Source: Hoplostethus atlanticus (taxonomy: Eukaryota > Chordata > Actinopteri > Trachichthyiformes > Trachichthyidae). Taken from it: a DNA stretch of 64,000 nt. The stretch spans positions 62,001 to 126,000 of the forward strand of contig JAXDDX010000166.1 in the NCBI GenBank assembly GCA_034670405.1, in the 5' to 3' direction. The translations under genes were made by a program, and so were the position numbers. Under the pieces are notes generated by a model. It had not been told where the DNA came from and did no database searches. It saw nothing but the letters and a program-made list of their open reading frames with translations. Positions 22,190 through 35,900 of the stretch are shown in pieces (the stretch's first letter is position 1; every line of letters begins with the position of its first letter).

Positions 22190-25100
22190 TCAGTTGGAGC
22201 TGGGCCTCGCTGTGCAGCTTCCTGTAGAGGGCAGGGTTACACGCTGCTCATCCATTCGTTTGGCCTGCGAGCGCATGATGAGGCTAAAGAAGTCCTCATC
22301 TGGTACGGTGGGCCCACGGGCCGGGGGAGGAGGGGGGGCACAGCGCTGGTCATCCAGACGGGACCCCTGGTATGGAAACAGGAAGGAAGATATGAGAGAG
22401 ACAAGCACAATTGTATCACAATACATCATGATCTAAATATCTGAATAAGTAAACTGAAACATGCACTGGAACTGATTCTGAAATGGGCCCTGGAGTGAAC
22501 CTGGGTCTCAGAAACAAAATACCCCCAACCCCCACATATACAAAAACATCTAGAGGAAATACTCCCCTAATGTATACACTCAACTGAACATATGGTCAAA
22601 ATAAAGTTGGCTCACCTGGCACTTGACAAGCATATCAAAGAAGTCGTCATCGGGCTCAGCGTTGTCTGCGTTGGCCATCAGGTGGCTGAGCACCGCTTGG
22701 CTGTTGTGCTGATTGAGCCTGAGGCCAGGCAGGCCTCCCCCTGCTGCTGCAGACTCGTCTAACCGCCGGCCCTGGGCCCCCGAGACGTTTGCAGACTCCG
22801 ACACAGCTATGGCCGAGATAGTGAGGAAAAGAGGGGTATGAAAATGTGAAATTTTGTTGTGGGATTGGTTGAACTTTGTGTGTGTGAGTGTGTGTGTGTG
22901 TGTGTGTACTCACATGTCCTGATGGTTCTGGGAGGAGTCTCTGGGCCGCTGCTAGGTGAAAACCTGCTGCCTTTATCTTGTATTGAGCAGCGCTGGTCGT
23001 CCATACGGTTGCTCTGAAAACGGCTGAGCAGATCAAAGAAGCCCTCGTCTCCGAGCATGTCAGGGCTGACTCGCTAATGAAAAAGAAAAACACCAAAATG
23101 AGAAATGGAATGGAATGAAAAATGGACAATGGGAGCTAAAGATCACAAACATCATATTAAATAAGATGATCGTATTAAAAAACTGGCATTGTTCAATGAT
23201 CAGCTGTCAGAGACTGAATAGGGTGTAAACAAGTGTGAGGTGTCAGTTGAAGGCTGCCTGTGTGCTTACTTTCTGCGGTCCCTGCACCGGGGTCTGGCTG
23301 GTATCCAGGGTGTTGCTGGTATCCTGGAGGACCTTACTGGAGCCACTAGCCTTGTGTTTCTTCCCCCGCAGACGGCTGACAAAGAACAGCTTGGAGGAGG
23401 TCTTAGCCAGGGTGGGCTTGGACTGTTTGGTCAGGATGTCACTGTTCCACTTCTGACCCTTCAACACAGGAATGGCCCACGTTACCATGACACAGAATGG
23501 AAGCGAGGGGGGGAAAGGAGTTGATAGGAAGAAATACAAACTAGGGAGAAGATACATGTTCTACTCTTCTGTCATAAAACATTGGAAAAAATCTGGTTTA
23601 GCAGCAAGGTATGATTTACAAAGAGCATTGGGGAGTATAATGTGTGTGAGTGGAATATGAACTTCATATGCAAGGAGTGCAGTTCTTACATTCATCTTGT
23701 CAGGAGTGAGTTTCATCAGCTCCAGGTTCTCCATGCTGTGTCTCCTGCTCATCCTGGGCCTTGCTCCTGAAACACAAAACCACTGTTATTACCTGAAATA
23801 CACACTGTCAAAATGCCAATCATAACTAAAAAGTTGGAGGTTTTCTTTGTACCATGCAAGTTGTAGTCTATCTCTTTGTTCTCCGATATAGTGGAGTTAT
23901 TTGTGCTGTAGCTCAGACCCAGGACCATCTGGAGATCAGACACGTTCATACGAGCAGTCAGCTCCCCGCTTCTGTCTCCAGTCTGGAAGAAACATACCAC
24001 ACATGTGGAGAGGTTAACTTCAGCACTGGAGGTTTTCTTGACCTGTTTCATGGATTTTACTGCAGAGTACAAAATTGCCAACATTGGCGCTTAAGAATGG
24101 AGGTTGTTCAGACAAGTCAAGTTGAAAATCCTGTGCAACAACTTCTTCTAACACTTGTTCTAAAACTGACATGCGTGCACATGGATGTGCGTAAGATAGA
24201 TTTAAAAAAAAAAAAAAAAGTGCACTTACTAGAACATTGCATTTGCATCGCTGCATATTTGTTCAGTTTGAAATCTAAACAAAACTATAAACAAGGTTCT
24301 ACTAGGCTGACGTGGAGAAGTATTTTGTATGTACCTCTTTGGAGATCTCCAGGTGCTTCTCAGCAAAGTGCATGGCCTGATCATGGTTCCCCAGCGCAGT
24401 GTGAGCATTCCCCAGACTCCAACATGCACGGCCCTCCCCGATCCTGCAGTAAATACACATCCAATTGTATATATAGGGTATGGTATCAGCATGGACACTT
24501 CCTGCAGTTAGTGTACCTTGTAATAATAATCCACTCATCTCCTACATTACAGCTCAATGGCATGAATTTGAGTGTTTATCTGGGTCCAATGGCAGTGGAA
24601 AAGGTGACATTACAGGTGTTAGCTAACATCATGGTTCTAGTTTCCATTGCAGTGGGAAACCACAGGTAACTTGTTAATGTGGGTGTTATCATCCTGAGAG
24701 ACAAATATCACATCACGAAATAGGTGTCACTTAGGGAGAAGGTGATCACTCACAATTGTTATATTAGTAGTAGTTAGTAAAATAACATTACTGTGTGTAC
24801 CTGTCGTTGAGGTCCTGAGCTATAATGAGGTGTTTGAGGTGGTAGTCTATGGCTCTCTCGTAGTCCTGGAGAAGTGTGTAGGTGTTGCCCAGACTGTAGC
24901 AGGCCTGGGCCTCCACAGCCCGGTCTTTCAACTGCCTCGCAAGCTGCAGAGTCCTCCTGATACACGGCACAAAGTCGTTCAAAAAACTGTGGTGAGGCCT
25001 CTGGCTTTCGAGAGGCAAGCAGACTGGCAACATTTTATGAACTATAGCAGCTAGTCTACAGTAAACAAGGAGAGGTTCTTGATTTCTTGTGAGATCTAGA

Positions 25101-28100
25101 ACTGCTTTTCCAGTCATCAGAGAGCTGTTTTAAAGAGCCCTAATGAGGAAGAAAAAAACGAAACAATCCCCGCATTCAAGGGAATGATTCATTTAACATT
25201 TAGATGAATTCCACACTGTTGGTTGGCCCTCTTGATGTTCTCTTTCATTTGGGAATTGAAAACCGTTGTGGTTGCCATGTCTGACCAAACTAAAACCAGA
25301 GACTGGCTGTGACACTCCAGATAGACTTAAGACTCCTCTGTTGTTGTCTCGGCTGACCTGTGAGTTGGAGCTGGCAAACTTCATTAAGAGGAGACGAATG
25401 CCGGGGCTGGAGCCTGATGGGATTGGCTTACTTGTAATGCTCAGCTGCCACATTAAATTCCCCCAGAAAGATATAGGCATTCCCCAGGTTGCAGTAAGCC
25501 CGTCTCTCTGCCGAGCGGTCACCAAACTCCTTGGCTATAAGCAGGCGCTAGTAAGGAAATGAAAACACGCATATGCACTTCATCATTGTCTCATTAACTG
25601 GTTACTGTAACAACTGATTTTGAGTTTTTCTATGGAATCAAAATAAGACTGCGTTTTCAGGGTTATACTGCACCTGTTCATGAGAAGCTACAGCATTGCG
25701 AAAGCTTCCCAACAAGTAGTGTGTGTTGCCAAGGTTGCCATAGGTTCGGCCCTGAGCAGCGCGGTCTCCGAGCTCCTTCACTATAGCCAAGTTCGCCCTG
25801 GAACATTCAGACACATTCGAGTGGTCAGACAGCAACGAATTCTGTGATACAGATAGCTGGTTACAGCAGCAGCATGCTATTATTAGAATTTACTGTATAA
25901 TGTACGATCAGTACTGTTGAAACACACACACACACGCAGTGACTTACTCATAGTACTCAGCTGCCTTCCTCAGTGCCATCATGACCTCCTCTGGGAAGTC
26001 CCCAGGCTCAGCGCCGCTCCAACAGATACTTTTGCCTTTGGCATGGTACACGTTCCCAAAGTTATACAGCGCTCTCGACTGACCCACCTTACACATATAC
26101 AGGGGAGAAATGTCAATGCTGAATTTGAGTCCTGAAACTACACACAAGGCACAGGATCTGCAAAGTACCAACACAGTTTAGCCATTCTTTGCATTGTTCA
26201 CTAATGCGCTTGTATATGCTACTGCCTCACCTTGTCACTGATGTCCCTCGCAATGTCCAAGTGCCTCTGACAGCAAACCACAGCCTCATCGAACCGCCCC
26301 AGCACCTTCAACGTGTTGCCAAGGTTTCCGCTGGCTTTGGCCTCTCCAAGCAGGTCACCAATTGTCCTATGCAACACATCATAAGTGAGTAGGATAAAGA
26401 AGACACAAACCTGTTTGCAGAGTTAGAAGATGTGTGCACTGCAGGTCTAACCTGGTCAAGGTGAGGTCATGGTGGTGGAACTCCAGGGCCTTGGCATAGT
26501 CGTGCAGGTGGAAGTAGGCATTGCCCAGCTGGCTGTAGATTGCACTCAGCACTTGCAAGTCCTCTGTGCCCACTTGGATGGCAGCCTCAAAGAAGGATAC
26601 ACCGGCTCTATAGTCGCCCACCTTACAGAGCCGCTCACCTTCCAAGGCCAGCTCCAGACAGGACGCCTCCATCCTACAGCAAACAGAAATGGACCTCTTA
26701 TACAACGAAGAAACAAGGCTCTGGTTTGCTGTTTGCACTGGCTAGGCTTGAGGAAAAAATCAGCTTTCTCATTTACTGAGTACTTTCAAAGTAACAAGAA
26801 TCCAAATGCATAAAACAAGCACCAAAGTTTAAGACGTTGAAGAAAAATAGAAAGCCCTAGGCTGGACCCTACAGCAAACTGACTGAACTCTACTCACAAC
26901 CACGGAAAAAAGCATCTTTCTAAGGAGAGCTTTCAACGGGGAATGTTGTTTAGCTACTTCCTTCCACCTTCAGAAAACAATGGCCCCAGTGAACTGGGGT
27001 TGTTTATTATGGTAGGTCTCACATCCTTTCCACATGGCCCAGACAGTAAAGTGGGCTTCTTGTACATTCAAGTGAAGCTTAAGAGTGGATAGAAAGGTTA
27101 TAGAACACCTATGTTCACCATTCCCCTTTTTATTACACACATATTAGGCTACATTCAGTATCACGGTCACGGTTTGTATCCAAGCCTCATGGGGTTGGAA
27201 AAAAGCCGTAGTGTGCCTAGGCCAGACCAGAGGGGTAGCCATAATGGCAGATGGATTATCTGCAGATGGGTTGATTGCTGATTAAGCAGCAGCACATTGT
27301 TGCTTTGCACAAAGTCTCTACCAATTTTGGGTTCTGAGCAAACCCACCCACTATTTTGTTGGGGGTGAGATTAGAAAGTGTATTAATTTTGTTTACTTCA
27401 AGCTTTACTTGTTTCGTCTGGATTCTCTCAAAGAAAACTGACCCACAACGGCTAATCTGGGCTACTTCACACAAAGTAATCGGCTGCACAGTCTATGGTG
27501 TACTACTGAAATGACAAAGGGCAAACATGGAGTTCTGAATAGTTAATAAAGCTGATCTAGCCTACATTTTGTTTACTACAAAGCCACAACAAACAACGCC
27601 AACACTCTAGCTTTGGCAAATACTAGCCTAGCTACCTGCCGGCTTTTCGTGTCTTACAACAACAACAACAGCACATGGCACTGAGGGGCATTTACAGAGG
27701 CTTCCACTGGAGAAAACATCCAGGCAGCAGCTCCTTCTCTGTCTCTGAAGCATTGAGAGATGAACCAACTTACTAGGCTACACTGAAAGATAATGAAACT
27801 CTTGTTTAGTGTTCAATCAAATCTACAAAAGGTCAAAAGATAGAGCTCTTTTCGTGTAAAAACAAAACCAATGGTCAGACATTTTTGCACCACACATTGT
27901 AAAGCTTTCAAGGTGAAGCCTGTGATATTGTCATGGTATTAATCCCGACAGGGCAGCAAGGAACCTCTTGAATCAGCGTTCTCACAGCTAATCTGCTTGT
28001 CTTTCTCTTAAACTCTCTCTCCTGACCTGGTCACCTGAGATTACAGGAGTAGAGCGCACACCCCACAGATTACAGAGCTGGTCAATGTTAAGGAGATTTA

Positions 28101-28784
28101 TTAGACATGTCAGATGCAAGTGGGGCCTGTAATTTAGTCTAATGTCACCTCATTGAGAATAACCCCCCTGCTGCTAATATTTAAAAAGAAAAATCATAAA
28201 AAATCATTCCACCAAGGAGAATTCTGCTCCATTAAAAAAGTTGAATAAACCTGTGTGGCAAAAAACAAAGCAAGCAATGATGAATTTTTCAGGGGCTTGT
28301 TAAATATTGATGCTAGGTGAAGCAGTTCTTCCTGTGTTTGGCAGGTCACACCTGCTGCCAGTGCTCTTTACCTGGGCAAGTGGAGACAGCTGGGCGATGC
28401 CTATTTAAGTCCCTCACCTGCCTTTAGTCAACAAACTCACAGGAAGCACTGTGAAAACTCCCACTCTGAATTCCCTAATTTAACTTTAGACTTACATTTT
28501 CAAGTCCAAATTACTCATGATGCAATCATTTCTTCAACTAGGCTATACCAAATGGAAAAGGATCTCCTCTTATGTAAGAAGCATTAAAAGCATGCAAATA
28601 TCAAGAGCCATTTCTCATTTAACCATCATCTAACCTTTTTATTAACAGTCTCATCTAAAAATGGAGGCAGGCTGTTCTCTGTACAACTATACCTTAGTTG
28701 AGAGATGAGAGATGCCTACCTGTAGCGGACATGCAAGGACTGCTCCTCAGTTCGCATGCTAACCATTGAGCCACTGGCATCCAT
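22190..28784 (-). CDS. gpsm2: G-protein signalling modulator 2 (LGN), complete
   Basis: Cortical adaptor that links G-alpha-i (GoLoco motifs) to NuMA/dynein (TPR domain) for spindle orientation. Minus-strand exons in transcript order: 28720-28784, 26452-26673, 26231-26366, 25948-26087, 25674-25797, 25432-25547, 24801-24956, 24335-24443, 23853-23982, 23690-23766, 23270-23458, 22914-23073, 22616-22806, 22190-22366. All phases agree and give 663 aa (human 684). The start MDASGSMVSMRTEEQ runs into VRYRMEASCLELALEGERL. TPRs occupy residues about 22-400 (SQLGNAYFHLHDYAKALEFH, KASGNLGNTLKVLGRFDEA, GNTYTLLQDYERAIDYHLKH). The linker has RRHSMENLELMKLTPDK. GoLoco 1 (EGFFDLLSRFQSNRMDDQR, about 498-516), 3 (DDFFDMLVKCQGSRLDDQR) and 4 (DEDFFSLIMRSQAKRMDEQR) are intact. 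The site of GoLoco 2 in exon 22616-22806 is only GRRLDESAAAGGG, without the hydrophobic half. The C-terminal tail after GoLoco 4 is short. Confidence 0.97.
22876..22908. repeat. (GT)n microsatellite in a gpsm2 intron
   Basis: GT dinucleotide run ending six bases from the exon 22914-23073 donor on the gpsm2 strand, where it reads as CA. Confidence 0.85.
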
Positions 28785-29076
28785 TGAAGTGCATAATATG
28801 AGGGAAAATCCCAGTTTAGATCCAGAAAAAATAGTTGCGTTTAAAAACAAAAGTTGCCAAGATCAAAAACATGTGCCAGGCAAGAGGAGGAGCACCAAAC
28901 TAAGCGTCCCCCTTTTTGGTCAAGTTTGTGATTGTCCCTCTGCTGAATGAAGACAGAGGAAGGTAACCCCATGAGTGTAACACAGAGCTGCAGAGTCTTG
29001 CGCGTCAGTCTGTAGGGCTGCGTTCATTAACTGTATGTTTTGCGTCACTGCCCCTCGATCTCTCCGCAGCGGCCCT
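28785..29076 (-). other. gpsm2: Candidate gpsm2 5'UTR part of the first coding exon
   Basis: On the minus strand a good acceptor (TTCTCTTCACAG/AGGGCC) lies at 29077-29081 and no obvious intron separates it from the start codon at 28784. The extent is inferred. An upstream ATG with a short ORF is present near 28971. Confidence 0.35.
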
Positions 29077-31502
29077 CTGTGAAGAGAACACAAGATGCTG
29101 TGTGTGAAGCCTCATTCTGGCCACGCGACGCCATGGCAACACCAACCAAACAGCAGCGTGCAGAAGCAGGGCAGGCAGGGAGTGAGAGAATGGGGCGGGA
29201 ATAGATGGATGGGGTCAATCACATGCAAGCTGTCAATCTAAGGCAGTGACTCAATTTATCCAGATAATAACCAACAGCCCGTTGCATGATTCATAAGGAA
29301 GAAGGTCACTAAATTAAAAAAAGAAGTGAGATATTCCAGACACCGCTTACAAAACAAATACTTAGAAGAAATTTCCACCAAAGGCAAAGATACTGATAAG
29401 CAAGCTAAATGGATAAGATAGACTATACCAAGGAAAGACCAAAGCCAACAATTGCCTCATTCCTACATGAGGTCATACTAACCACACCCACATGTTCCCC
29501 AAGTTTAGCCCCTCAGCACACAAAGTGGGAAATGGAGCAGACCAGAAATTTGCAAACTAGGATAATTCTTTCAACTAAATAAGGATTAAAAAATGTAGAG
29601 GTAATAAATAAGCAGAGGCTACTATACTCAGTTATGTGTTTATTTCAGAAGGTATCTTTCATTTTTCAAATAGATTTTTAGGGCATCTTAGTTAAGGCAT
29701 ATTGTAACGTGGCCTATAAATCAAATTACATTGTAGATTTGATTATAGATTAACCATTGTGAATCACCATCATCAGCCCTATGTATAGACTACTATCACT
29801 AGTATCTAAACTGTCTTTCTGTTTTGCTTAGCACTTTCCAATCACCATCAAATTAATAGCCAGCTACTTGGAAATAAGAAATAATGTTTGACTGCAAAAA
29901 TCCTGCCACTGACTGACCGACCATATGAACTTCATTATTAGTTAAAAGTCAAAATGGTGTCAGATCAGTATGCCTATCCTAGGATACTTTATGAATGTGA
30001 ATGCAGGCCTAGTTCTACCCAACAACTAACCCCAGCCTGTATTCACAAAGCATCTCGGATTAAGACTGTTGATCTACAGTAGGCTTGCTGAGCAGGTTCT
30101 TCTTATTCCTGACACGTCATGTATTATCAAATGGTATTACCTAGATCGTCAGCATTCAACTCATACTGTAAGCAGAGTTGCACCAAAGCTTAAAACACAT
30201 GTGAAAACCAGAACAGCATCAACAACACAAAAATCAAGACTGAGCCCACACTAACACCATTCTCGTTTTCAGACAAGCAACAACTCACACGCAATTTGCG
30301 CTTTAGAATCTGACACATTTTGCTGAGATGGTAAATTTCCACTGAGTCTTGTATTTTGCCATAATCCATGTACTGTACCGACATAGACAAACCTCTGGCA
30401 CATTACAGTCCATGTCTATGTTAAGTCCTTGTGTTTTAATCAGACTGTCTGAAAAGAAAAAACATTGTTTTGTCCAGCCTGTTGTCCCTGCTACTAGGTG
30501 AATGTGAACTCATAATCCAAACTAAAGAGTCTGTGTAGTACATGTCCCTGCATATGTTTATAATCAGCAATCAACGTCTGCCAGTGTTCATGTAGCCTTT
30601 TCCAGTATTGTATGCCAAATGGGTGTGTTTCTGAGAGACCTCGTCCCAAAGCTAGTGTGCATGAAGAAATAGGTAAAAGGGATAAGTGACCCATGACTAA
30701 GGGTACGTCAAAGGAAACAAGAGGTTGTTTTAATGTGTTAATGACAGCTTCACAGGAGGTGATCACTCCCTATTTTCAGTCACAAACAGGAGATGATTTC
30801 ATCTTAAATACACAGTACGTGATCTATTGTCTTTGTGTCTACCGTCCATTGATGCACTGAAATGACCACAACCTCTGAGAACCAAATCAAAACATGGCAA
30901 CACCAATGAGCATTACAGCAGTGAACCAGCAAGCCCCTCACCAAAACAAAAAGCAGAGATAAATAAAGAACTATAAGAATATTGTACTGACCGGTAATTC
31001 TTCAATACAGGGACAGGAATTCTGGGAAGCCTGCAGAGAAAGTGTTGTGACAGTGAATACATCAAAGTACATCTGAGTAAGTTTTGGTGTTGCAATACTG
31101 GGCTGAACTATTCAGCATCCAAGAGAAATTTATTTTTCAGCCACTCATTGATTTGAATCAGATTATGCAGTTGGATAGCTATTAGCAGTAACGTCAGTAG
31201 TAATAGTAACAAATAGTAACTTTATTGCAACTTTATTATTCGACTTCAATGTCATTAATGATAATGATTAGACAGGACACATCGCTGTCACTGTCTCTAC
31301 ATCAGTTCCATCTGGACAGATTTGACTCTTCATTAAGGTAACGTTAGTTTGGCTGAGGTGTAGACACAAGACATTAGTTTTGTCAATCGGAGGTCTGCTA
31401 CACCAAACTATCGTTAGTTCAAAGCCACACACGCTGTGAATGAGTGGATTTAGCTAACGTACAGTGGCTCTCATCTATTAGCTTGTTAGCCGCTAAACTT
31501 AC

Positions 31503-31750
31503 GTTAGACGATCCAGTTCGAACAATGGTGGATTCTCTTCTTCTTCTCTTTTCTTTCTGACAGAAGAATAACCTTGCTATATTTCAGAAATGGACAGCTG
31601 ATAGCCAAATATAGGTATAAGTTGTATTGTACTGTGAATATCACTACATTACCCCTACATTTTCCACTGTAGTTTATGAAACTTCTAGTATAACTTCGAT
31701 AAGCAAGAAAAAAACTGTGGCTCAGTGTTTTTAGCCAAGTAGCCAATCAG
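31503..31750 (-). promoter_or_regulatory. gpsm2: Candidate gpsm2 non-coding first exon and promoter
   Basis: On the minus strand the sequence ends in a strong donor, CTAAC/GTAAGT (GTAAGT is the complement of 31497-31502). Upstream on that strand lie TTTGAA (complement of 31760-31765), a CHR-type cell-cycle element, and the CCAAT-box palindrome ATTGGGCCAAT at 31790-31800. A further AGCCAATCAG sits at 31741-31750. The transcription start is not known; intron 1 would be about 2.4 kb. Confidence 0.4.
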
Positions 31751-32290
31751 AGCTCTACATTCAAAGATAACCACGCCCAAATAACAGTCATTGGGCCAAT
31801 AGATTTGAACAGAATGGAGAGAGTGACGTATTGCTATCGTTCAGCTGTCAGCGTCAGCTAAGTGTTAGCAAACTGCAGCTAACTTTGCCATGTTCGAAAT
31901 TTCTAAACCTTTTTGCATGCAAAGAGAGCCGCAGGAAGTAACTTTGTCTCCACAGATCCAATGCAGCACGTGCATGCCGTATATTCACTGACAGTTTAGG
32001 ACGGTGAGGGTGCAGAATTAACCATGCCGGTACGATGTAGCAGGAATCAGATCATCTGACTGTTCTGAGTCAGGAGAGGCATCATACCAAAATAAATACT
32101 TAAGCGACACGCCTTACTAAAAGCAGTAGGGCATTCAAACTGATTCTTCTACTGTCTTTGCTGCTACTTTTTAGCTAACTAAGACAGTTAGACAGTAGTC
32201 TTTGGAGGTGGTTTCAGCGGGGTTACCCAGCAACCAAACTCCGCCTGCACGCTCACTGCCAGTCCAAGACCAGACGTTCAGCGCTGCGAC
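31751..32290. promoter_or_regulatory. Divergent promoter region between gpsm2 and aknad1
   Basis: Gpsm2 runs left and aknad1 runs right from this interval of about 0.5 kb. It has CCAAT boxes at 31742-31748 and 31796-31800 and no ORF of interest. Shared regulation is an inference from head-to-head layout. Confidence 0.45.
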
Positions 32291-32478
32291 TGTACATTAT
32301 TGATGAGGCCACCGAACCTAAGCCTGCCTGTGAAACAATGTGTTGTGACAGAGAGAAATAATGTAATTGCAAGATTATGTCAGGAGCAAGAGCAAGGCTG
32401 TGGATCTGAATTACTCAGAACTGATGGCATCAAGTTCAAACCTGATGTAGGATCACTAAGGACCAATTCATTTACACA
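32290..32478 (+). other. aknad1: Candidate aknad1 5'UTR exon
   Basis: Ends in a perfect donor (ACACA/GTAAGT at 32479). Joining it to either acceptor before the coding exon (after 32842 or 32898) does not extend the coding frame, so it would be non-coding. The left boundary is unknown. Confidence 0.3.
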
Positions 32479-32955
32479 GTAAGTTACCAGCACATTATGC
32501 CTTTGGACATTCAGCTGTTTTCTATATGGACATTCTGCAAATTGTGGCAAAATTGTAAAGTGTAAAGTGAAAGTAAATATATACAGTGGTGTGCTGAGGC
32601 AGTACAAAAAATTTACTGGAAATGGTCTGCATTGTCTGCAATATCACTTTCTACTAATGTTGAAGAGCTAGTTTTATCAGCTTTCACAATACACACGTGG
32701 TCACACAGAGGCACACATACACAAAACATGTTCATACAAACACCTACCACACCATCATCCAAACCTTCCCCGCACAATACATACATAGATTGTTGAATAA
32801 TTGACGGCTTAGCACATTTTGATCCAATGTTGTCTGCCTGCCAGCCTGCGTTGCTAAGGAATGAACAGATGCTTCATCCTCCTTCCTCTCCCCTGTCAGG
32901 CCAAGAGAGGCTGGATGAACATCGACACACATTGTCTGTCAGAGAGAAAGTGTCC

Positions 32956-35900
32956 ATGGAGGGAGATCCAGAGGAATCAGATGATGATGTTGAGGGACAG
33001 GACAGGTCCCGCCCGCCTCCTTCTGCTGTACTGTGGGAAAAGTGCATCCAGCAGAGCATCCTGGTCGACCTAAGTGAGGATGAAAGTCTCCACTTCAGTG
33101 ATCTGGAGAGTTCTTTTGCTGTGCATCTCTCCCAGGCAGATTCTGCTCCCTCTGAGGCCAGCATCCATCTCAGTGGTAAGTCCTACAGTCACCACCATTT
33201 GTATTTGTATTTGTAAATGTTCACCATTTGCTGAACATTTAGTTCTATGCAATGTTATAACACACATGTAACACAGTTTATATTTGGGCAATGTACAGTG
33301 TTTTCATCAGTCCGTCATCAGTTATTTGTGGTGTTGGTAGGCTGGGGTGGAAAGGGACACACTGTCAAACAATGGAGTGTGCAACACAAGAAACTCTGTT
33401 GATATGTTTATGTGGCGGTGTGGGGAATCTATTTATGGTGTTCTGGTGGGGCTGTCTAACATTGTGGTGGGCTGCCACAAAGTAGTCAGTATAGCATGGA
33501 AAAGAATGATGTTTAAAGGCAGCTATGTGACACTTCAAGTAGGTGATTATGTTTCAGTGTTCTGTCATTTTCAGGGAGCGCAGAGCTGTCAGCCTTGGAT
33601 GACACTTCCTCAGAGTGCAGCAGTGTCAGCAGTAAGAGTGAGAGGGTGGTGGAAGGCAAGAATAAGAGCAGCATGTTGTGCGTGTCTGCCCAAAGACTAA
33701 ACACCATGCAGGATGAACCACCCTTGACCCAGGTGAATGAGGACCCAGGGCAAAATACCAGTGACGAAGATCAGGATGACCTGCCCTATGATGATGACCT
33801 AGGTAGCCTCTACTTTAACCACACAGCTTGCTCTGAGGGGAACATGAGCTCTGACGGAAGAGAAACTCTTCATACAAGGCTCGATGTTCCTGGTCTGCCT
33901 GAATTAACAGCAGGAGATAGAGATAACGATATTACACAAGGTTTGGTTTCTGTAGAAAGTAATACTATGAAACCAGCATTTCAAGAGGATTTCAAGACAA
34001 AACAGGACAGCTTTCTTAATGCCTCCAAGCCAAGTGAGGGTGCCCCTCTATGCAGTAGTCCTGTTGATGAAGCCCCACAGCCAGACATTAAGCAACTGTT
34101 GCTGCGACACTTCTCCCAGGAAGAGCTGCTGTGCTCGGGGAGGCTGATCGAAGCAGAGACCCTGCCGGAGGTGTCCCTCCTGGACAGCGTGGATGACACT
34201 CTAGTTAGCTGGGCCTCAAGGCACAACACAGAAATTCCTAGAAATGATAGTAGCTGCACAGGAAGCCCCACTGGTGATGATGACTTTAATCAGAGTTTCT
34301 GCCAAGAAAGCAAGAATGATGAAAAGAGTAATACTGCTTCACAAATATCAGCAAGTTTGGAAGAGGAAGTTGAAAAAAACATCAGTAATGTCACCTCCAC
34401 TGCTACTGACAGCATCACATCAAACTCTAAGAGTGTGGACTCTAGACAAGACAGTGGGGATAGCAATGCTCTAGATGTATTGAAGCAGGAAAACTTCAAA
34501 GAAGATCGCCAGGCTCAGAAAGTCTCCCTGGTGCATACTAGGTCCTTCAGTGAGGTGAAGTATGGCCAAGGTCAAGTCCATTACCCTCTCCCTGACTTCT
34601 CCAAGGTTGCCCCTAAGGTAAAAATCCCCAAAGCCCCTGGTGGTCCAGCCAGGCCCATTGCTCAGTCTCCGAGCACCATGCACAGAGCCCAGTCTTCTCC
34701 AGGGATGCTTGAGGTGCTCAGCAGAGTACTAGAGGATTCGGTCCAGCCATCAGAAAAGCCCTATGTCTTCAAAGACCAGGACAAACAGACTGCCCCAGCA
34801 TTGGTGCATCACCTACAGGTGGGAAACTTTGAAGATTTGCTCTTTACAGTGTTCTTATAGCATCTCAGTACCTATGACCTTTGGTTTCATTTGCTCATAT
34901 TTCCTAGTACAGTAACAAATAGGCAAAGCACTACTTTGTAGTAACACTTGTCTCATCCCTCTCCTAGGTTGAATATGATAAATTGCTAACCAAATATGCT
35001 GAGGCAGAGAACCTTATTGATCAAATGAGACTAGGGACCAAAGTAAGTAGGATGTGGTTTATAAACTGTCTGGCCTGATGTAGACCCGTGAGAATTTAAA
35101 ATGAGTTCAACACCATATTGGCTGGCCAAAGTGCAAATTTATGAATCTTATTTAACAGACTCAGGCCCCCTCAGAACTGCTACTTGAGTTAGACTGTGAT
35201 GATCATCAGGACAACCTAGGTGAGGGGAGCCATTTTGGATCATTGGCTCCTCCCCCTCCTCCAACAGGTACGTCTCTGTGTCTGACATCTGATATTATGA
35301 CAGGTTGACACTTTACTAACAACAAATTACCCAGCGAAGTGCAACTGGTTTCCTTAGAGACAAATGTGATCAGATGACACAGTTCGAGTTACACATCTTG
35401 GAGCACTTTATATAAGTGGCTTTGGAAAAAGATGACACACTAAACCATCTAACATGGTTTTATATGTACATACATATACGTGTTTTATAACACATCTAAT
35501 TACAATGGTTTTCCTTTCATTTCCATGAATTCATTTTTCACATCACAAGGTCAGCCGTTATATAACATAGTTAATCATTCATAAGACATAGATTAACTTA
35601 TATATTTTCATTCAGTTCTTGATATGTTCTCAGGGAAGTTCGGCGAGGAACCAACCCCCCAGAGCAACACGAAGGAGCTGAACACAACTTCCTCCATCCA
35701 GGTGGATCAACAGGGTCCCAGTGATGGGGAAAAGATGACCGCTGTGCTAAGAGACATCATCAGCCAGTTCATGCAGAAGGTATTAAGACATGTCAAAATA
35801 TTTATGGGCTACAATTAAATTCACCGACATCTAAAACCATCTGTAAATATCCAATTCAGGTGGAAGAATTCAAACTGTGTCTCAGCAATATGTCCGTTAG

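Noticed and set aside
23854..24669. 271-codon plus-strand ORF
   Set aside because: Lies opposite gpsm2 exons 23853-23982 and 24335-24443 and their introns; antisense shadow without homology.
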